The notes under the pieces were generated by a model. It did not search any database, was not told where the DNA came from, and saw only the letters and a program-made list of their open reading frames with translations. A program made the position numbers and the translations under genes. From Phytobacter massiliensis JC163 (lineage in GTDB: Bacteria > Pseudomonadota > Gammaproteobacteria > Enterobacterales > Enterobacteriaceae): a DNA stretch of 64,000 bases. The stretch is from positions 1,862,016 to 1,926,015 of the forward strand of contig NZ_HE578945.1 in assembly GCF_000321045.1 (NCBI RefSeq), in the 5' to 3' direction. Shown one piece after another: positions 19,653 through 29,605 of this stretch (positions within the stretch are counted from its first letter, which is position 1; each line of letters opens with the position of its first letter).

Positions 19653-19913
19653 ATGAAAACCATCAAATATGCTGTTGCCGCCATCGCGCTTTCTACCCTC
19701 TCCTTCGGCGCGTTTGCCGCACAGGCCATTAGCCCGGCTCAGGCGCAGAATATGAATAAAGTGGGCGTGGTCTCCGCCGAAGGCGCTCTGACCCTGGACG
19801 GCCTTGAAGCTCAGCTGGCTGAAAAAGCAGAGGCGGCAGGGGCAACTGGCTACAGCATCACCTCCGCGAACAGCAACAACAAATTAAGCGGCACGGCTGT
19901 TATCTACAAATAA
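19653..19913 (+). CDS. ybiJ: DUF1471 (YhcN/BhsA-type) periplasmic protein YbiJ
   Basis: 86-aa secreted stress-associated protein. The signal peptide (about 1-22, ending FGAFAA) is followed by a single DUF1471 domain with NMNKVGVVSAEGALTLDGLE and the C-terminal SGTAVIYK. Family members respond to acid, peroxide or envelope stress in enterobacteria; the role of this one is unknown. The start at MKTIKYAVAA fits the family length; the ribosome site (GAGA) is weak. The 285-base gap upstream is AT-rich and shows no ORF. Confidence 0.9.
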   Translation: MKTIKYAVAAIALSTLSFGAFAAQAISPAQAQNMNKVGVVSAEGALTLDGLEAQLAEKAEAAGATGYSITSANSNNKLSGTAVIYK

Positions 19914-19989
19914 GCGACTGTTTTACCCGTCGGCGACCCTCCGACGGCTGCTCCAACCCTCATTGACCCTGTTGTTGTTACCCCTTTTT

Positions 19990-20020
19990 AGCCCGTCCAG
20001 GAATGTGACGGGCTTTTTTT
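19990..20020 (+). terminator. Rho-independent terminator after ybiJ
   Basis: AGCCCGTC / GACGGGCT with a 9-base loop and seven T residues. It abuts the end of the convergent ybiB. Confidence 0.88.
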
Positions 20021-20981
20021 AAAAGTTTTCTGCAATCCGCGCCAACGCGCGCTCCAGCGTGTCACACTCGCCGGTCGCCACCAGGCAGCAGGCCATCTCA
20101 ATTTTTATCGACTCGGGTACAGGCTCGACACCCGCTACGCAGCGCTCAATCCAGCGCGCGGTGGTTTCCGCATCTTTTGCCTGCGGCAGCGCCACGTTTG
20201 CTGTTTCATTCTGCCGGGCATACAGCACCCGCTCACCCTGCGCATCAATAAGGTTGATTTGCGGACAGCGCTGCGGGTTAGCGTATACCTCCCCTTCTGT
20301 GCCGTGCATCAGCAGGCCGCGCCCGCCGATGGCCGCAAAAAACTTGCCTACACGCGGCACATATTCAGGATGAGAAACGCTGGACAGGCGCAGCGCGGCC
20401 GCGGGTTCAAACGGCGTTGCCAGCTTGGCCAGCGTATGCGCGCTGTTGCGTACGCCCATCTTCCAGCGCAGCGCCAGCTGTTTTTCCAGCGGCGGGCAGA
20501 GCGCCCCGACCGGAATATAGACCGGCTGCCGCCCCTCAAGGCGGGCCTGCGCCTGGCCCGCATGACGAACGGGCTCAATGCCGAGCAGGGTAAAAATGGT
20601 TTCACTCACCACGCGCGTAGGATCTTCGCTGACGCCGTGCACGACGACCGGGAAGCCCAGCTTACGTAGCAAAATTGCCAGCAGCGGGGTCAGGTTGGCC
20701 TGCTTACGCGCGCCGTTGTAGGTAGGGATAACGATGGGCATCGGCTGCGCAACCGGCGGCGTCAGACGCATTGTCTGCTGCTGCATCGCCTCGTAGAAGC
20801 CGAGCATTTCCGCCTCTCCTTCCCCTTTTATCCGCAGCGCAATCAAGATGCCGCCCAGTTCCAGATCCGGCACCTCGCCATTCAGCATCCGGGTATAAAG
20901 CCCACGGGCGGTGTCAAAATCCAGATCGCGGGCATGGTTTTTCCCCCGGCCAATCTCTTTGATGATTTTGCGGTAATCCAT
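20019..20981 (-). CDS. ybiB: TrpD2-family nucleic-acid-binding protein YbiB
   Basis: 320-aa protein related to anthranilate phosphoribosyltransferase (TrpD) but of the TrpD2 subfamily, for which the E. coli protein binds DNA and RNA and lacks the transferase reaction. The glycosyltransferase family 3 fold is visible: N-terminal helical domain (DARGLYTRMLNGEVPDLELGG-like), then IPTYNGARKQANLTPLLA. Located just downstream of dinG on the same strand (24-base gap), so probably co-transcribed and SOS-linked as in E. coli. Confidence 0.92.
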   Translation of the reverse strand: MDYRKIIKEIGRGKNHARDLDFDTARGLYTRMLNGEVPDLELGGILIALRIKGEGEAEMLGFYEAMQQQTMRLTPPVAQPMPIVIPTYNGARKQANLTPLLAILLRKLGFPVVVHGVSEDPTRVVSETIFTLLGIEPVRHAGQAQARLEGRQPVYIPVGALCPPLEKQLALRWKMGVRNSAHTLAKLATPFEPAAALRLSSVSHPEYVPRVGKFFAAIGGRGLLMHGTEGEVYANPQRCPQINLIDAQGERVLYARQNETANVALPQAKDAETTARWIERCVAGVEPVPESIKIEMACCLVATGECDTLERALARIAENF

Positions 20982-21005
20982 CTCAACTCCTCACGGCTCA
21001 CATTG

Positions 21006-23147
21006 TCAGCGGCGCTTACGGCGGCTCTGTTTGGGTTTCTTCACTATAACGTCAGGCACGTCCGGTTGGGAAATCGGAAAGACCGGCAGCGCGTTGAGCA
21101 GACGTTTGCCATAGCTTTTGCTGAGCAGGCGGTTATCGTAAATGACCACTTCGCCGCGGCAGCTGTGGCTGCGAATTAGCCTGCCGACCTGCTGGATAAG
21201 GGTGAAGGAGGCGCTGGGCAGGCTCTGCACTTCAAAGGGGTAGCGATTGAGGCTTTTCAGCCATTCGCCCTCGGTGATGACCACCGGGCTGTCGATAGGG
21301 GGAAAGGCGATTTTGTGAATATGTACCTGGGTCAGATAGTCCCCTTTGAGATCCAGCCCTTCGGCAAAGGATTGCAGCCCCACCAGCACGCTGCGCTCGC
21401 CGCCGTCAATACGTTTACGATGCAGCTCCACCAGCCGGTAGCGCGGCTGATCGCCCTGCACCAGCAGCAGCAGGCGCAAATCGGTGACGAAGGTTAAAAA
21501 GAGCTGCATGGCGCGCGCGCTGGCAAACAGCACCAGCATGCCCCGGTGGGCGTTGCTCTCGACCTGCTGGCGAAAGAAGGCGGCCATCTCCGCGAGATGC
21601 TGCTCTTCGTTATCGATAAGCGGCGCATAGCGCATTTGCGGAATGACGATTTTCCCCTGTTCCACATGGTTAAAGGGCGAATCGAGGGTAACGAAACGGT
21701 CCCCGGCTTTCTCTTTGAGACCGCTCATCTCCTGCAGCCGCGAAAAGCTGTTAAGCGAGCGCAGGGTGGCGGAGGTGACGACGATGTGCGGAACGCTGCG
21801 CCAGAGCAGTTTTTCCAGCTGATCGCTGACCCGAATACCGACGCAGTGAAACCAGAGATGCAGCTGCCCGTCGCGCACCTCACGGGTGGCCCATTTGGTC
21901 ACCGGCGCGCCGGAAGCCTGCGCCATCGCCGCCAGCCGCCACAGCTTGCTTTGCGCTTCGAACATCCCCAGCGCCCGGTTCATCTGCAGCAGCACCCGGT
22001 GCAGGCGGACGATATCGTGGCTGCCCGTTTTTTCACTTAAGTCGTTGAGAAACAGCTCCGCCAGGCCGCGCAGCATCTCGGTCAGTTTCGCCAGCCGCTG
22101 GCAGATAGCCATTACTTCATCCGGCAGTTCGCCCATGGCGAAGCGGTACTCCGCCTCCTGCCCGGCGGGCATAAACAGGTTCAGGATATTATTGAGCGAG
22201 GCGATAAGCTCAAACAGCTCTTCGCAATGGGCGTTAAGGCGCTCCGGCGTCGCCAGGGGCGGCGTGGTTTTCGGGCGAAACTGTTCAAGGCAGGTCGCCA
22301 CCAGCTTGCTAAAGAGATCCAGCTGCAGCCGGTACCAGGAGGAGGTAATTTCAGCGCTCATTTCCAGCGCGTCGCGCGCGACATCCGGGAGATGGTGGCC
22401 TTCGTCCAGCACCAGCAGCAGGTTTTTCGGCTCGGGGAGAACGGCTTCGCTCTCCAGCGCCGCCATCACCAGCGCATGGTTAGCCACAACCACTTCGGCC
22501 TCCTGAATCTCGCGGCGGGCGACAAAAAAGGGGCATTCCCGGTAGTAGTGGCAGTTACGGTTCAGGCAGCTTGCTTTATCGGTGCTGAGCCGCCGCCAGA
22601 GGTCGTCATCAATGGCGCGGTCGGTATGGTCACGCAGACCGTCCCAGCGGTAGCTGTCGAGATCGCCTTTGAGCTGCGCGCAGCGTTTCTGCTCTTCCTG
22701 GTTGTTGGGGGTCAACTCATCGTCAAGGAAGGCCAGCAGATCCTGCTGGGAGGGTTCGCTGCTGGCGAGCGCGGTCAGGTTACGCGGGCAGACATAGCGC
22801 CCGCGGCCAAAGGCGGCGGTAAAGCGCAGATCGGGGATAATTTTGCGCAGCAGCGGCAGATCTTTGCTGAAAATCTGATCCTGCAACGCCACGTTGGCGG
22901 TACTCACCACCAGCGTTTTCTGCTCCTCCCTGGCAATCGCAATACCGGGAATCAGGTAGGAGAGGGTTTTGCCCACGCCGGTTGGCGCTTCGATTGCCAA
23001 ATGCCGCCCCTCATCACCCGCCAGCGTTTTTGCCACATCGGCAATCATCTGCCGTTGCGGGGCGCGGGGAATAAAGTCCGGGATCTGCTGTTGCAACGCC
23101 TTATACCAGGCGGCAATCTGCGCTTTTAGCGCGGCGGTAAGGGCCAT
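21006..23147 (-). CDS. dinG: ATP-dependent 5'-3' DNA helicase DinG
   Basis: SOS-induced XPD-like superfamily 2 helicase, 713 aa, which unwinds R-loops and other structured DNA. Walker A is APTGVGKTLS (about 53-62) and the DEAH box appears as LDEGHH. The four iron-sulfur cysteines are present in RYVCPRNL, CLNRNC and ECPFF. Motif VI is QQVGRLIRSH. The C-terminus is very basic (KKPKQSRRKRR). A LexA-type box lies 16-32 bases upstream of ATG. Confidence 0.97.
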   Translation of the reverse strand: MALTAALKAQIAAWYKALQQQIPDFIPRAPQRQMIADVAKTLAGDEGRHLAIEAPTGVGKTLSYLIPGIAIAREEQKTLVVSTANVALQDQIFSKDLPLLRKIIPDLRFTAAFGRGRYVCPRNLTALASSEPSQQDLLAFLDDELTPNNQEEQKRCAQLKGDLDSYRWDGLRDHTDRAIDDDLWRRLSTDKASCLNRNCHYYRECPFFVARREIQEAEVVVANHALVMAALESEAVLPEPKNLLLVLDEGHHLPDVARDALEMSAEITSSWYRLQLDLFSKLVATCLEQFRPKTTPPLATPERLNAHCEELFELIASLNNILNLFMPAGQEAEYRFAMGELPDEVMAICQRLAKLTEMLRGLAELFLNDLSEKTGSHDIVRLHRVLLQMNRALGMFEAQSKLWRLAAMAQASGAPVTKWATREVRDGQLHLWFHCVGIRVSDQLEKLLWRSVPHIVVTSATLRSLNSFSRLQEMSGLKEKAGDRFVTLDSPFNHVEQGKIVIPQMRYAPLIDNEEQHLAEMAAFFRQQVESNAHRGMLVLFASARAMQLFLTFVTDLRLLLLVQGDQPRYRLVELHRKRIDGGERSVLVGLQSFAEGLDLKGDYLTQVHIHKIAFPPIDSPVVITEGEWLKSLNRYPFEVQSLPSASFTLIQQVGRLIRSHSCRGEVVIYDNRLLSKSYGKRLLNALPVFPISQPDVPDVIVKKPKQSRRKRR

Positions 23148-23163
23148 GAGTAAACCTGAAACA

Positions 23164-23179
23164 CTGTATAAACAGCCAC
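23164..23179 (-). promoter_or_regulatory. LexA (SOS) box of dinG
   Basis: On the minus strand GTGGCTGTTTATACAG, i.e. the E. coli dinG operator pattern with a CAG right half and a one-base-degenerate left half. It supports SOS control of dinG-ybiB. Confidence 0.8.
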
Positions 23180-23294
23180 TATTGTGGCATTTTTACCGTT
23201 TCAGGGGTAATGGTTTTTCCGGATCTGGAAAGCGGGCCGCAAAATCCCTTATGGCGCAGCCCGCGGTTTGCTAATGGCTTGTCTGGTGTATGAC

Positions 23295-24622
23295 CTACTT
23301 GAGCGCTGGCCAGTACTCCCTGTTCGCTTCAATCAGCGCATCCAGCACCTTGCGCGCCTTTTTCGCATCAATAATCGTGCGGTTAAGGGTCAACGCCTGC
23401 AACGCTTTGGTGTAAGAGCCTTCAAACCAGGCCTCGACCGTCAGCCGCTCATAGGCGAACTGCTGCTCAATTAGCCCTTTATAGAAGGTGGGAATTTTAC
23501 CGACCCCGAACGGGCGCGGGCCGTTACTGCCGATCTCCGCCGTCAGCTCCACCATCACGTCGTGATCGAGGTTCTCCACCAGACCATTGTTGGGCACCAT
23601 GACGATAAATTTCTTTTTCAAATTGAAGGCGATAGCCTCTGCCAGCTCGACAATCATATCGCCGTGGGCATCGTTATGCACTACGTGCACGTTGCGGGTG
23701 GTGCCTTCCGCTACCGCCGTGCGGCACTCGTCAAAAACCCGTTTCTCACGCCCGTTAATGACCTCGTTGGCGCGGGTAAAATGGGGGTCGAGCTTCGAAA
23801 ATTTGTACTCCGGGTAGAGGTAATATTGCAGATAGGTGTTCGGCAGATAGTCAGGGAAATCGCGCAGCATATCCGCCACCGCCGCGTAGGTATCGAGCCA
23901 GGACTGGTCGCGCTGCTCGGCATCTACCGGTTTAAAACCGTTTTCAGCAATGAAGGCTTTCAGTTCCGGTGCCAGATCGTGGCCCGTTTCATCGTACAGA
24001 TGGGTAAACCAGCCAAAGTGGTTAAGGCCGAAATAGACCGGATCGAAGGTTGCCGGGTCGCGTCCCAGCAGGCGGCCATAGGAACGCAGCAGGTTAACCG
24101 GCTGGTCGCAGATGTTGAGTATGCGTTTGTCATCCGGGAAGCGCTTGTTGAGAGCGTCGGCCACGATCGCCGCCGGATTGGTATAGTTGAGGATCCATGC
24201 CTTCGGCGAACGGGCGCGTACGTTTTCCACCAGCGCAATCATGTCGCGGATGGAGCGCATGCCATAGGCAAAGCCGCCCGCGCCGCAGGTCTCCTGGCCG
24301 ATTACGCCCAGACTGAGAGGAATTTTTTTCATCTTTTTTCGCGCATTGCGTAGCCGCCGGTGCGCATCTGGCAGAAGATAAAGTCCATATCGGTGAACGC
24401 TTCATCTTCATCCCCGGTATAGACAAACTCCAGTTCCGGGTACTCTTCACGAAACAGCACTTTGGCATATTCACCAATAACCGCCTGGCGCTCCTGATTC
24501 ACGTCGAACATCACCAGTTTATTTAACGGCAGACGCGCTTTAAGTTTGCATAATGCTTTTAATAAGCCCGGCGTCCATGTTGAACCACCGCCAACTAAAA
24601 CAATATTAAAAGAAGTTTTCAT
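23295..24622 (-). pseudogene. aglB: 6-phospho-alpha-glucosidase (GH4), split in two frames
   Basis: Hydrolyses phosphorylated alpha-glucosides brought in by the upstream PTS transporter. GH4 enzymes use NAD+ and a divalent metal. The N-terminal piece (24329-24622, 97 aa, from MKTSFNIVLVGGGSTWTPG) carries the NAD motif. The C-terminal piece (23295-24332, 345 aa) carries CGAGGFAYG, NYTNP, the metal Cys in NICDQPVN and NHFGW. The break falls in two A runs (six and seven A on the coding strand) where intact homologues, as I recall, read ...REKDEKIPL with five and six. The reading is restored by -1 (or two single-base losses). The stop and next ATG overlap (ATGA). It could be a pseudogene, a homopolymer sequencing error, slippage, or two coupled polypeptides. 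All catalytic motifs are otherwise intact. Confidence 0.8.
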
Positions 24623-24635
24623 TTGATTCGCTCTC

Positions 24636-26240
24636 TTATTGCGTCTGTTGCACAAGTAAATTTTGTTTTACGGCGCTGGCGATACTCTCCACCTGCGGGC
24701 CGTAAATCACCTGAATATCGCTGTCGGTGGCGCGAATAAATCCGCTGGCACCGCTCTGTTTAAGCGTTTTTTCATCAACCTTATTCATGTCTTTAATTTT
24801 CACCCGCAGGCGGGTAAAGCAGCAGTCGACATGCTGAATATTCTCCGCACCGCCGAGCCCTTTAATAATTTGCCCGGTTGCGGCATCCCCTTCGCTATTT
24901 CCCGCCGCAGCCAGCGGCTCTTCATCCTCTTCGCGCCCTGGGGTTCTGGCGTTAGTGCGTAAAATTATCCATTTAAAGGAGAAGTAATAGGCCGGAGCCC
25001 AAATCGCCCCTAATAGCAGATCGAACCACCAGTGAGTTTTGGCTCCGCCGAGCACGCCAAAGACCATAAAGTCGATCAGGCCGCCCTGAATATTGCCGAT
25101 CATCACCTCCAGCAGCTGCGCGCAGGCAAATGAGAGCCCGCTCATCACGGCGTGAAATAAAAACAGCAGCGGCGAGACGAAAATAAAGCTGAACTCCAGC
25201 GGTTCGGTGATCCCGGTCGTGAAAGAGGCCAGCGCACCGGCCATCATCAGCGCTTTAACCCGCTGTTTATGCTCTGGTTTCGCGCAGCGGTAGATGGCCA
25301 GCGCCGCCGCAGGCAGGCCGAACATCATTACCGGGATTTTCCCCTGCGCCAGGAAGCGCGTGGCCTCGCGCACGACGTCGTCGGCCAGCGCGCCGGGATG
25401 GGCCAGCGCATAGTTGAAGATGGATAACGCCCCTATTACGCTCTCGTTATCCACGTGCACCATGCCGCCTACCGGGGTGAATCGCACGGTTTCATTCAGA
25501 ATGTGATGCAGACCGGTGGGAATCAGAATGCGTTCGGTAAAGGCGTAGATAAACGTACCAAACGGGCCGGATTCGCCGATAAACTGGCCAAGATGAATAA
25601 TCGCCGTGGCGATAAATGGCCAGACCAGCGACATCAGTACGCCCACAATCGGCAGGACAATAACGGTAATAATAGGAACAAAGCGACGGCCACCAAAATA
25701 GGCGATGGCCGCCGGGAGTTTAATCGTATAAAAGCGGTTATGCAGAATGACCGTCACCAGACCGGCAATTACCCCGCCAAGCACGCTCATCTGATAAGAA
25801 AAAATACCCAGAGTGGAGGCAAACTCCGCGGAATACATTACCGCGTCGGTCTGGCTGTAGCCTTTTTCAATCAGGGCGGCCACCGAGGTAGTCTGCGGCG
25901 TTAATCCCTGTGCCAGCAGGCTGTAATTCACCCCCACATGAAAAGTAATAAACCCAATGACTGCGGCCAGCGCGGCGGTAGGCTTTTCATCCCGCGCGAG
26001 GCCAATGGCGGCGGCGATGGCAAACAGCAGCGGTAAATTACCGAACAGCGCGCCAGCAACCTTACGAATAAAGCCAATGACCTGCTGCATTATTTCCGCA
26101 TGGATAATACTCTCGCCGACAATAGCCGGGTTTTGCAACGCTGCCGCGAGGCCAAGAAATATCCCCGCAGCGGCAATAACGGAAATGGGCATCATTAACG
26201 CTTTTCCCAGATCCTGTAAAAACTCACCGGTCCGACGCAT
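24636..26240 (-). CDS. aglA: PTS alpha-glucoside transporter, EIICB
   Basis: Inner-membrane permease that imports and phosphorylates alpha-glucosides, 534 aa. The EIIC domain (about 1-420) has about ten membrane segments and the glucose-superfamily substrate loop GITEPLEFSFIFVSP. A Gly/Glu-rich linker leads to an EIIB domain (about 455-530) with the phosphocysteine motif HVDCCFTRLRV. No EIIA domain is present, so Crr (EIIA-Glc) probably supplies phosphate. AAGGA lies 8 bases before the chosen ATG. It is followed after 13 bases by the phospho-glucosidase gene; the pair resembles aglAB of Klebsiella. Confidence 0.9.
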   Translation of the reverse strand: MRRTGEFLQDLGKALMMPISVIAAAGIFLGLAAALQNPAIVGESIIHAEIMQQVIGFIRKVAGALFGNLPLLFAIAAAIGLARDEKPTAALAAVIGFITFHVGVNYSLLAQGLTPQTTSVAALIEKGYSQTDAVMYSAEFASTLGIFSYQMSVLGGVIAGLVTVILHNRFYTIKLPAAIAYFGGRRFVPIITVIVLPIVGVLMSLVWPFIATAIIHLGQFIGESGPFGTFIYAFTERILIPTGLHHILNETVRFTPVGGMVHVDNESVIGALSIFNYALAHPGALADDVVREATRFLAQGKIPVMMFGLPAAALAIYRCAKPEHKQRVKALMMAGALASFTTGITEPLEFSFIFVSPLLFLFHAVMSGLSFACAQLLEVMIGNIQGGLIDFMVFGVLGGAKTHWWFDLLLGAIWAPAYYFSFKWIILRTNARTPGREEDEEPLAAAGNSEGDAATGQIIKGLGGAENIQHVDCCFTRLRVKIKDMNKVDEKTLKQSGASGFIRATDSDIQVIYGPQVESIASAVKQNLLVQQTQ

Positions 26241-26281
26241 TGTAGTTTTCCTTATGTGGGGTACTGGCTGAACATGAACAG

Positions 26282-26345
26282 AGTATAGCCAAACCACATG
26301 TATAGTTGTCTAGCCCACTATGCGAAAACACGAGATGGATCACAA
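26282..26345 (-). promoter_or_regulatory. aglAB promoter with GntR/HutC-type operator and CRP-like site
   Basis: AGTTGTCTAGCCCACT (26304-26319) is a 16-bp imperfect palindrome close to the GGTCTAGACC core bound by HutC-subfamily regulators such as NagR/DasR. A TATACT -10 on the minus strand (26282-26287) lies just downstream. Further upstream TTGTGATCCATCTCGTG (26329-26345, minus strand) resembles a CRP site with a good left half. Together they suggest induction by substrate and catabolite control. Confidence 0.6.
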
Positions 26346-26361
26346 AGCGCGTCTCTTTCTG

Positions 26362-27096
26362 TTAAGGCCGGGCCGCGGTTAGCGTGAAGCGGTAATGCTG
26401 CTGGTTGTAATAGATTTCAGAGACTTCAAACGGAATATCGTCGCGTAAAAAGGCGACTGAGGAGGCGTGGAGTACCGGTTCGTCACGGTTAATCCCCAGC
26501 ATGTCACGCACGTTTTGCGACGGCAGCTCGGCGCGGATCTCTTTTTCCGACCGCTCAACGGTAAAACCTTTGCGGTTAATATAGGCATATTTCGAAGCGT
26601 TAAGATCCGCCTCGCTGAGATCGGCAAAGGGCTGCGTAATCATCCAGGACTGTTCGAAAACGAACGGGATATCCCCTACCAGCCGCAGACGCTGCATAAA
26701 CCAGACGTCAGTCTGCGGCGCAAGCCGCAGTTTCTGCGCGATCTCCGGCGAGGGCTGCTGGCGATAAAGGCAGATGAGACGGTTTACCACCGGCGCTTCC
26801 AGGCCAAGCGTCGCTTCACTGGAGGAGAGATGGCGATCCAACGGCAGCGAAATGCGTAAATTTCTCTCCGACTGTACGACAAAGGTGCCCTGCCCGCGCC
26901 GCCGCTCGACTTTGCCCTGCCGCACCAGGTAATCCACCGCTTTACGCGCAGTCATCCGGGAAATAGAAAACTGCTGGCAAAGTTCGTTTTCAGAAGGAAT
27001 AGCGTCGCCAGGCTTAAGCGACCCGGCGGCGATTTGCCCGGTAAGGTATTGCTCAAGCTGTAGGTAGACCGGCACGGTGGAATGTTTATCAATCAT
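26362..27096 (-). CDS. GntR/HutC-family regulator of the alpha-glucoside operon
   Basis: Transcription factor with an N-terminal winged helix-turn-helix (about 10-75; IPSENELCQQFSISRMTARK is the recognition region) and a C-terminal UTRA effector domain (about 95-240), 244 aa. GQGTFVV is the conserved wing. It sits directly upstream of aglAB, same strand, so it most likely senses a phosphorylated alpha-glucoside and represses that operon (inference). GGGAG precedes the chosen ATG by 8 bases. Confidence 0.88.
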   Translation of the reverse strand: MIDKHSTVPVYLQLEQYLTGQIAAGSLKPGDAIPSENELCQQFSISRMTARKAVDYLVRQGKVERRRGQGTFVVQSERNLRISLPLDRHLSSSEATLGLEAPVVNRLICLYRQQPSPEIAQKLRLAPQTDVWFMQRLRLVGDIPFVFEQSWMITQPFADLSEADLNASKYAYINRKGFTVERSEKEIRAELPSQNVRDMLGINRDEPVLHASSVAFLRDDIPFEVSEIYYNQQHYRFTLTAARP

Positions 27097-27240
27097 TGGC
27101 GCAACTCCCTCTTCTATGCCGGTATGGTAGCGAGAGCCGGGCAAAGTGACAACGTTTCTCCCCCGCCTGGCTGTTCTTCCTTATCGCCATCGTCCGGGGC
27201 GCGAGGCGATTGCCGCTGTGCCCCTGCATGCGCATAAAAA

Positions 27241-27263
27241 AACCCTGCCTCAGGCAGGGTTTG
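27241..27263 (-). terminator. Rho-independent terminator of rhlE
   Basis: On the minus strand AACCCTGCC / GGCAGGGTT with a 3-base loop and a run of eight or more T. Confidence 0.88.
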
Positions 27264-27309
27264 TCAGACGTTCCCGGATGTGGCTGATGCCTTACCCGGC
27301 GACATGTAG

Positions 27310-28647
<1,338 letters not shown>

Positions 28648-28902
28648 AACAACTCCGCACCGCCCCGACCGTAACAGGTGTAGTTTTCAGGGAGATAGAT
28701 AACGTGACAGATGACAAAAACCACAATGTCATGAAGGGGCGGAGTGTAGCAGCTTTTGTGACGCAGCGCATAAAATATCGCTTTGCATTTGTCTGGAAAA
28801 ATAATTCTCCAGCCTGCTTAACGCAAGGCTGACAAGGCCTGAGGACCTGTGTGAGCTCTTGCAGGCGCAATATCGCAGGTAGACAAGGTGATAAAATGAC
28901 CA

Positions 28903-28932
28903 TAAAGTTAATCAATCGATTGATTAACTTTA
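28903..28932. promoter_or_regulatory. 30-bp perfect palindrome, likely CecR operator
   Basis: A perfect inverted repeat of 15-base arms whose centre reads ATCAATCGATTGAT. It ends 13 bases before the cecR ATG. The E. coli TetR-family regulator CecR binds upstream of its own operon and of rhlE, so this is the expected site for autoregulation and possibly for control of the divergent rhlE. Confidence 0.8.
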
Positions 28933-28945
28933 GCTGACGGACACG

Positions 28946-29605
28946 ATGAACTCGACGACGCTTAAAGGCGAACAGGCGCGAAACCAGCTGATCCATGCTG
29001 CACTCGCCCAGTTTGGCGAATATGGGCTGCACGCCACCACCCGCGATATCGCTGCCCTTGCCGGGCAAAATATCGCCGCTATCCCTTATTACTTTGGCTC
29101 GAAGGAAGATCTCTACCTCGCCTGCGCCCAGTGGATTGCCGACTTTATTGGAGAAAATTTCCGGCCCCATGCCGAAGCGGCCGAAGCGCTGCTCGCCGCG
29201 CCGCAGCCTGACAAAGCCGCCATCCGCGCGCTTATTCACAAGGCCTGCGAAAACATGATAGCCCTGCTCACCCAGGACGATACGCTCAGCCTGAGCAAGT
29301 TTATCTCTCGTGAGCAGCTCTCCCCTACGCGCGCCTACCAGCTGGTGCACGATCAGGTTATCGCCCCGCTGCACAGCCACTTCACGCGGCTTATTGCCGC
29401 CCTGACCGGGCGCGATGCGAACGATACCGAGACCATTTTGCACACCCACGCGCTGATTGGTGAAATCCTCGCTTTTCGTCTCGGCAGAGAGACCATTCTG
29501 CTGCGCGCGGGATGGACAGCCTTTGATGAGCAAAAAGCCGCGCTGATTTGTCAGGTGATTACCTGCCATGTCGATCTTATCCTGCTGGGACTAACAAGGA
29601 GCTAA
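28946..29605 (+). CDS. cecR: TetR-family regulator CecR (YbiH)
   Basis: 219-aa TetR/AcrR regulator (E. coli 223). The helix-turn-helix is at about 10-55 ([29 protein letters not shown]), followed by a CecR-type C-terminal ligand domain with [18 protein letters not shown] and the hydrophobic [17 protein letters not shown] helix. In E. coli it affects sensitivity to chloramphenicol and cefoperazone. It is the first gene of the cecR-ybhGFSR operon; its stop directly abuts the ybhG start. The ribosome site is weak (ACGGA). Confidence 0.94.
   Translation: MNSTTLKGEQARNQLIHAALAQFGEYGLHATTRDIAALAGQNIAAIPYYFGSKEDLYLACAQWIADFIGENFRPHAEAAEALLAAPQPDKAAIRALIHKACENMIALLTQDDTLSLSKFISREQLSPTRAYQLVHDQVIAPLHSHFTRLIAALTGRDANDTETILHTHALIGEILAFRLGRETILLRAGWTAFDEQKAALICQVITCHVDLILLGLTRS

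Noticed and set aside
19927-19947. CCGTCGG/CCGACGG stem after ybiJ as a terminator
   Set aside because: No T run on either strand; the better terminator with a T run is at 19990-20020.
22227-23129. 300-codon open frame opposite dinG
   Set aside because: Shadow of dinG, which has full helicase motifs and a LexA box; no independent signal.
24329-24340. Programmed -1 frameshifting in aglB as the preferred explanation
   Set aside because: The A run does not form a canonical X-XXY-YYZ slippery heptamer in the incoming frame, and no downstream pseudoknot could be shown by eye; kept only as one option.
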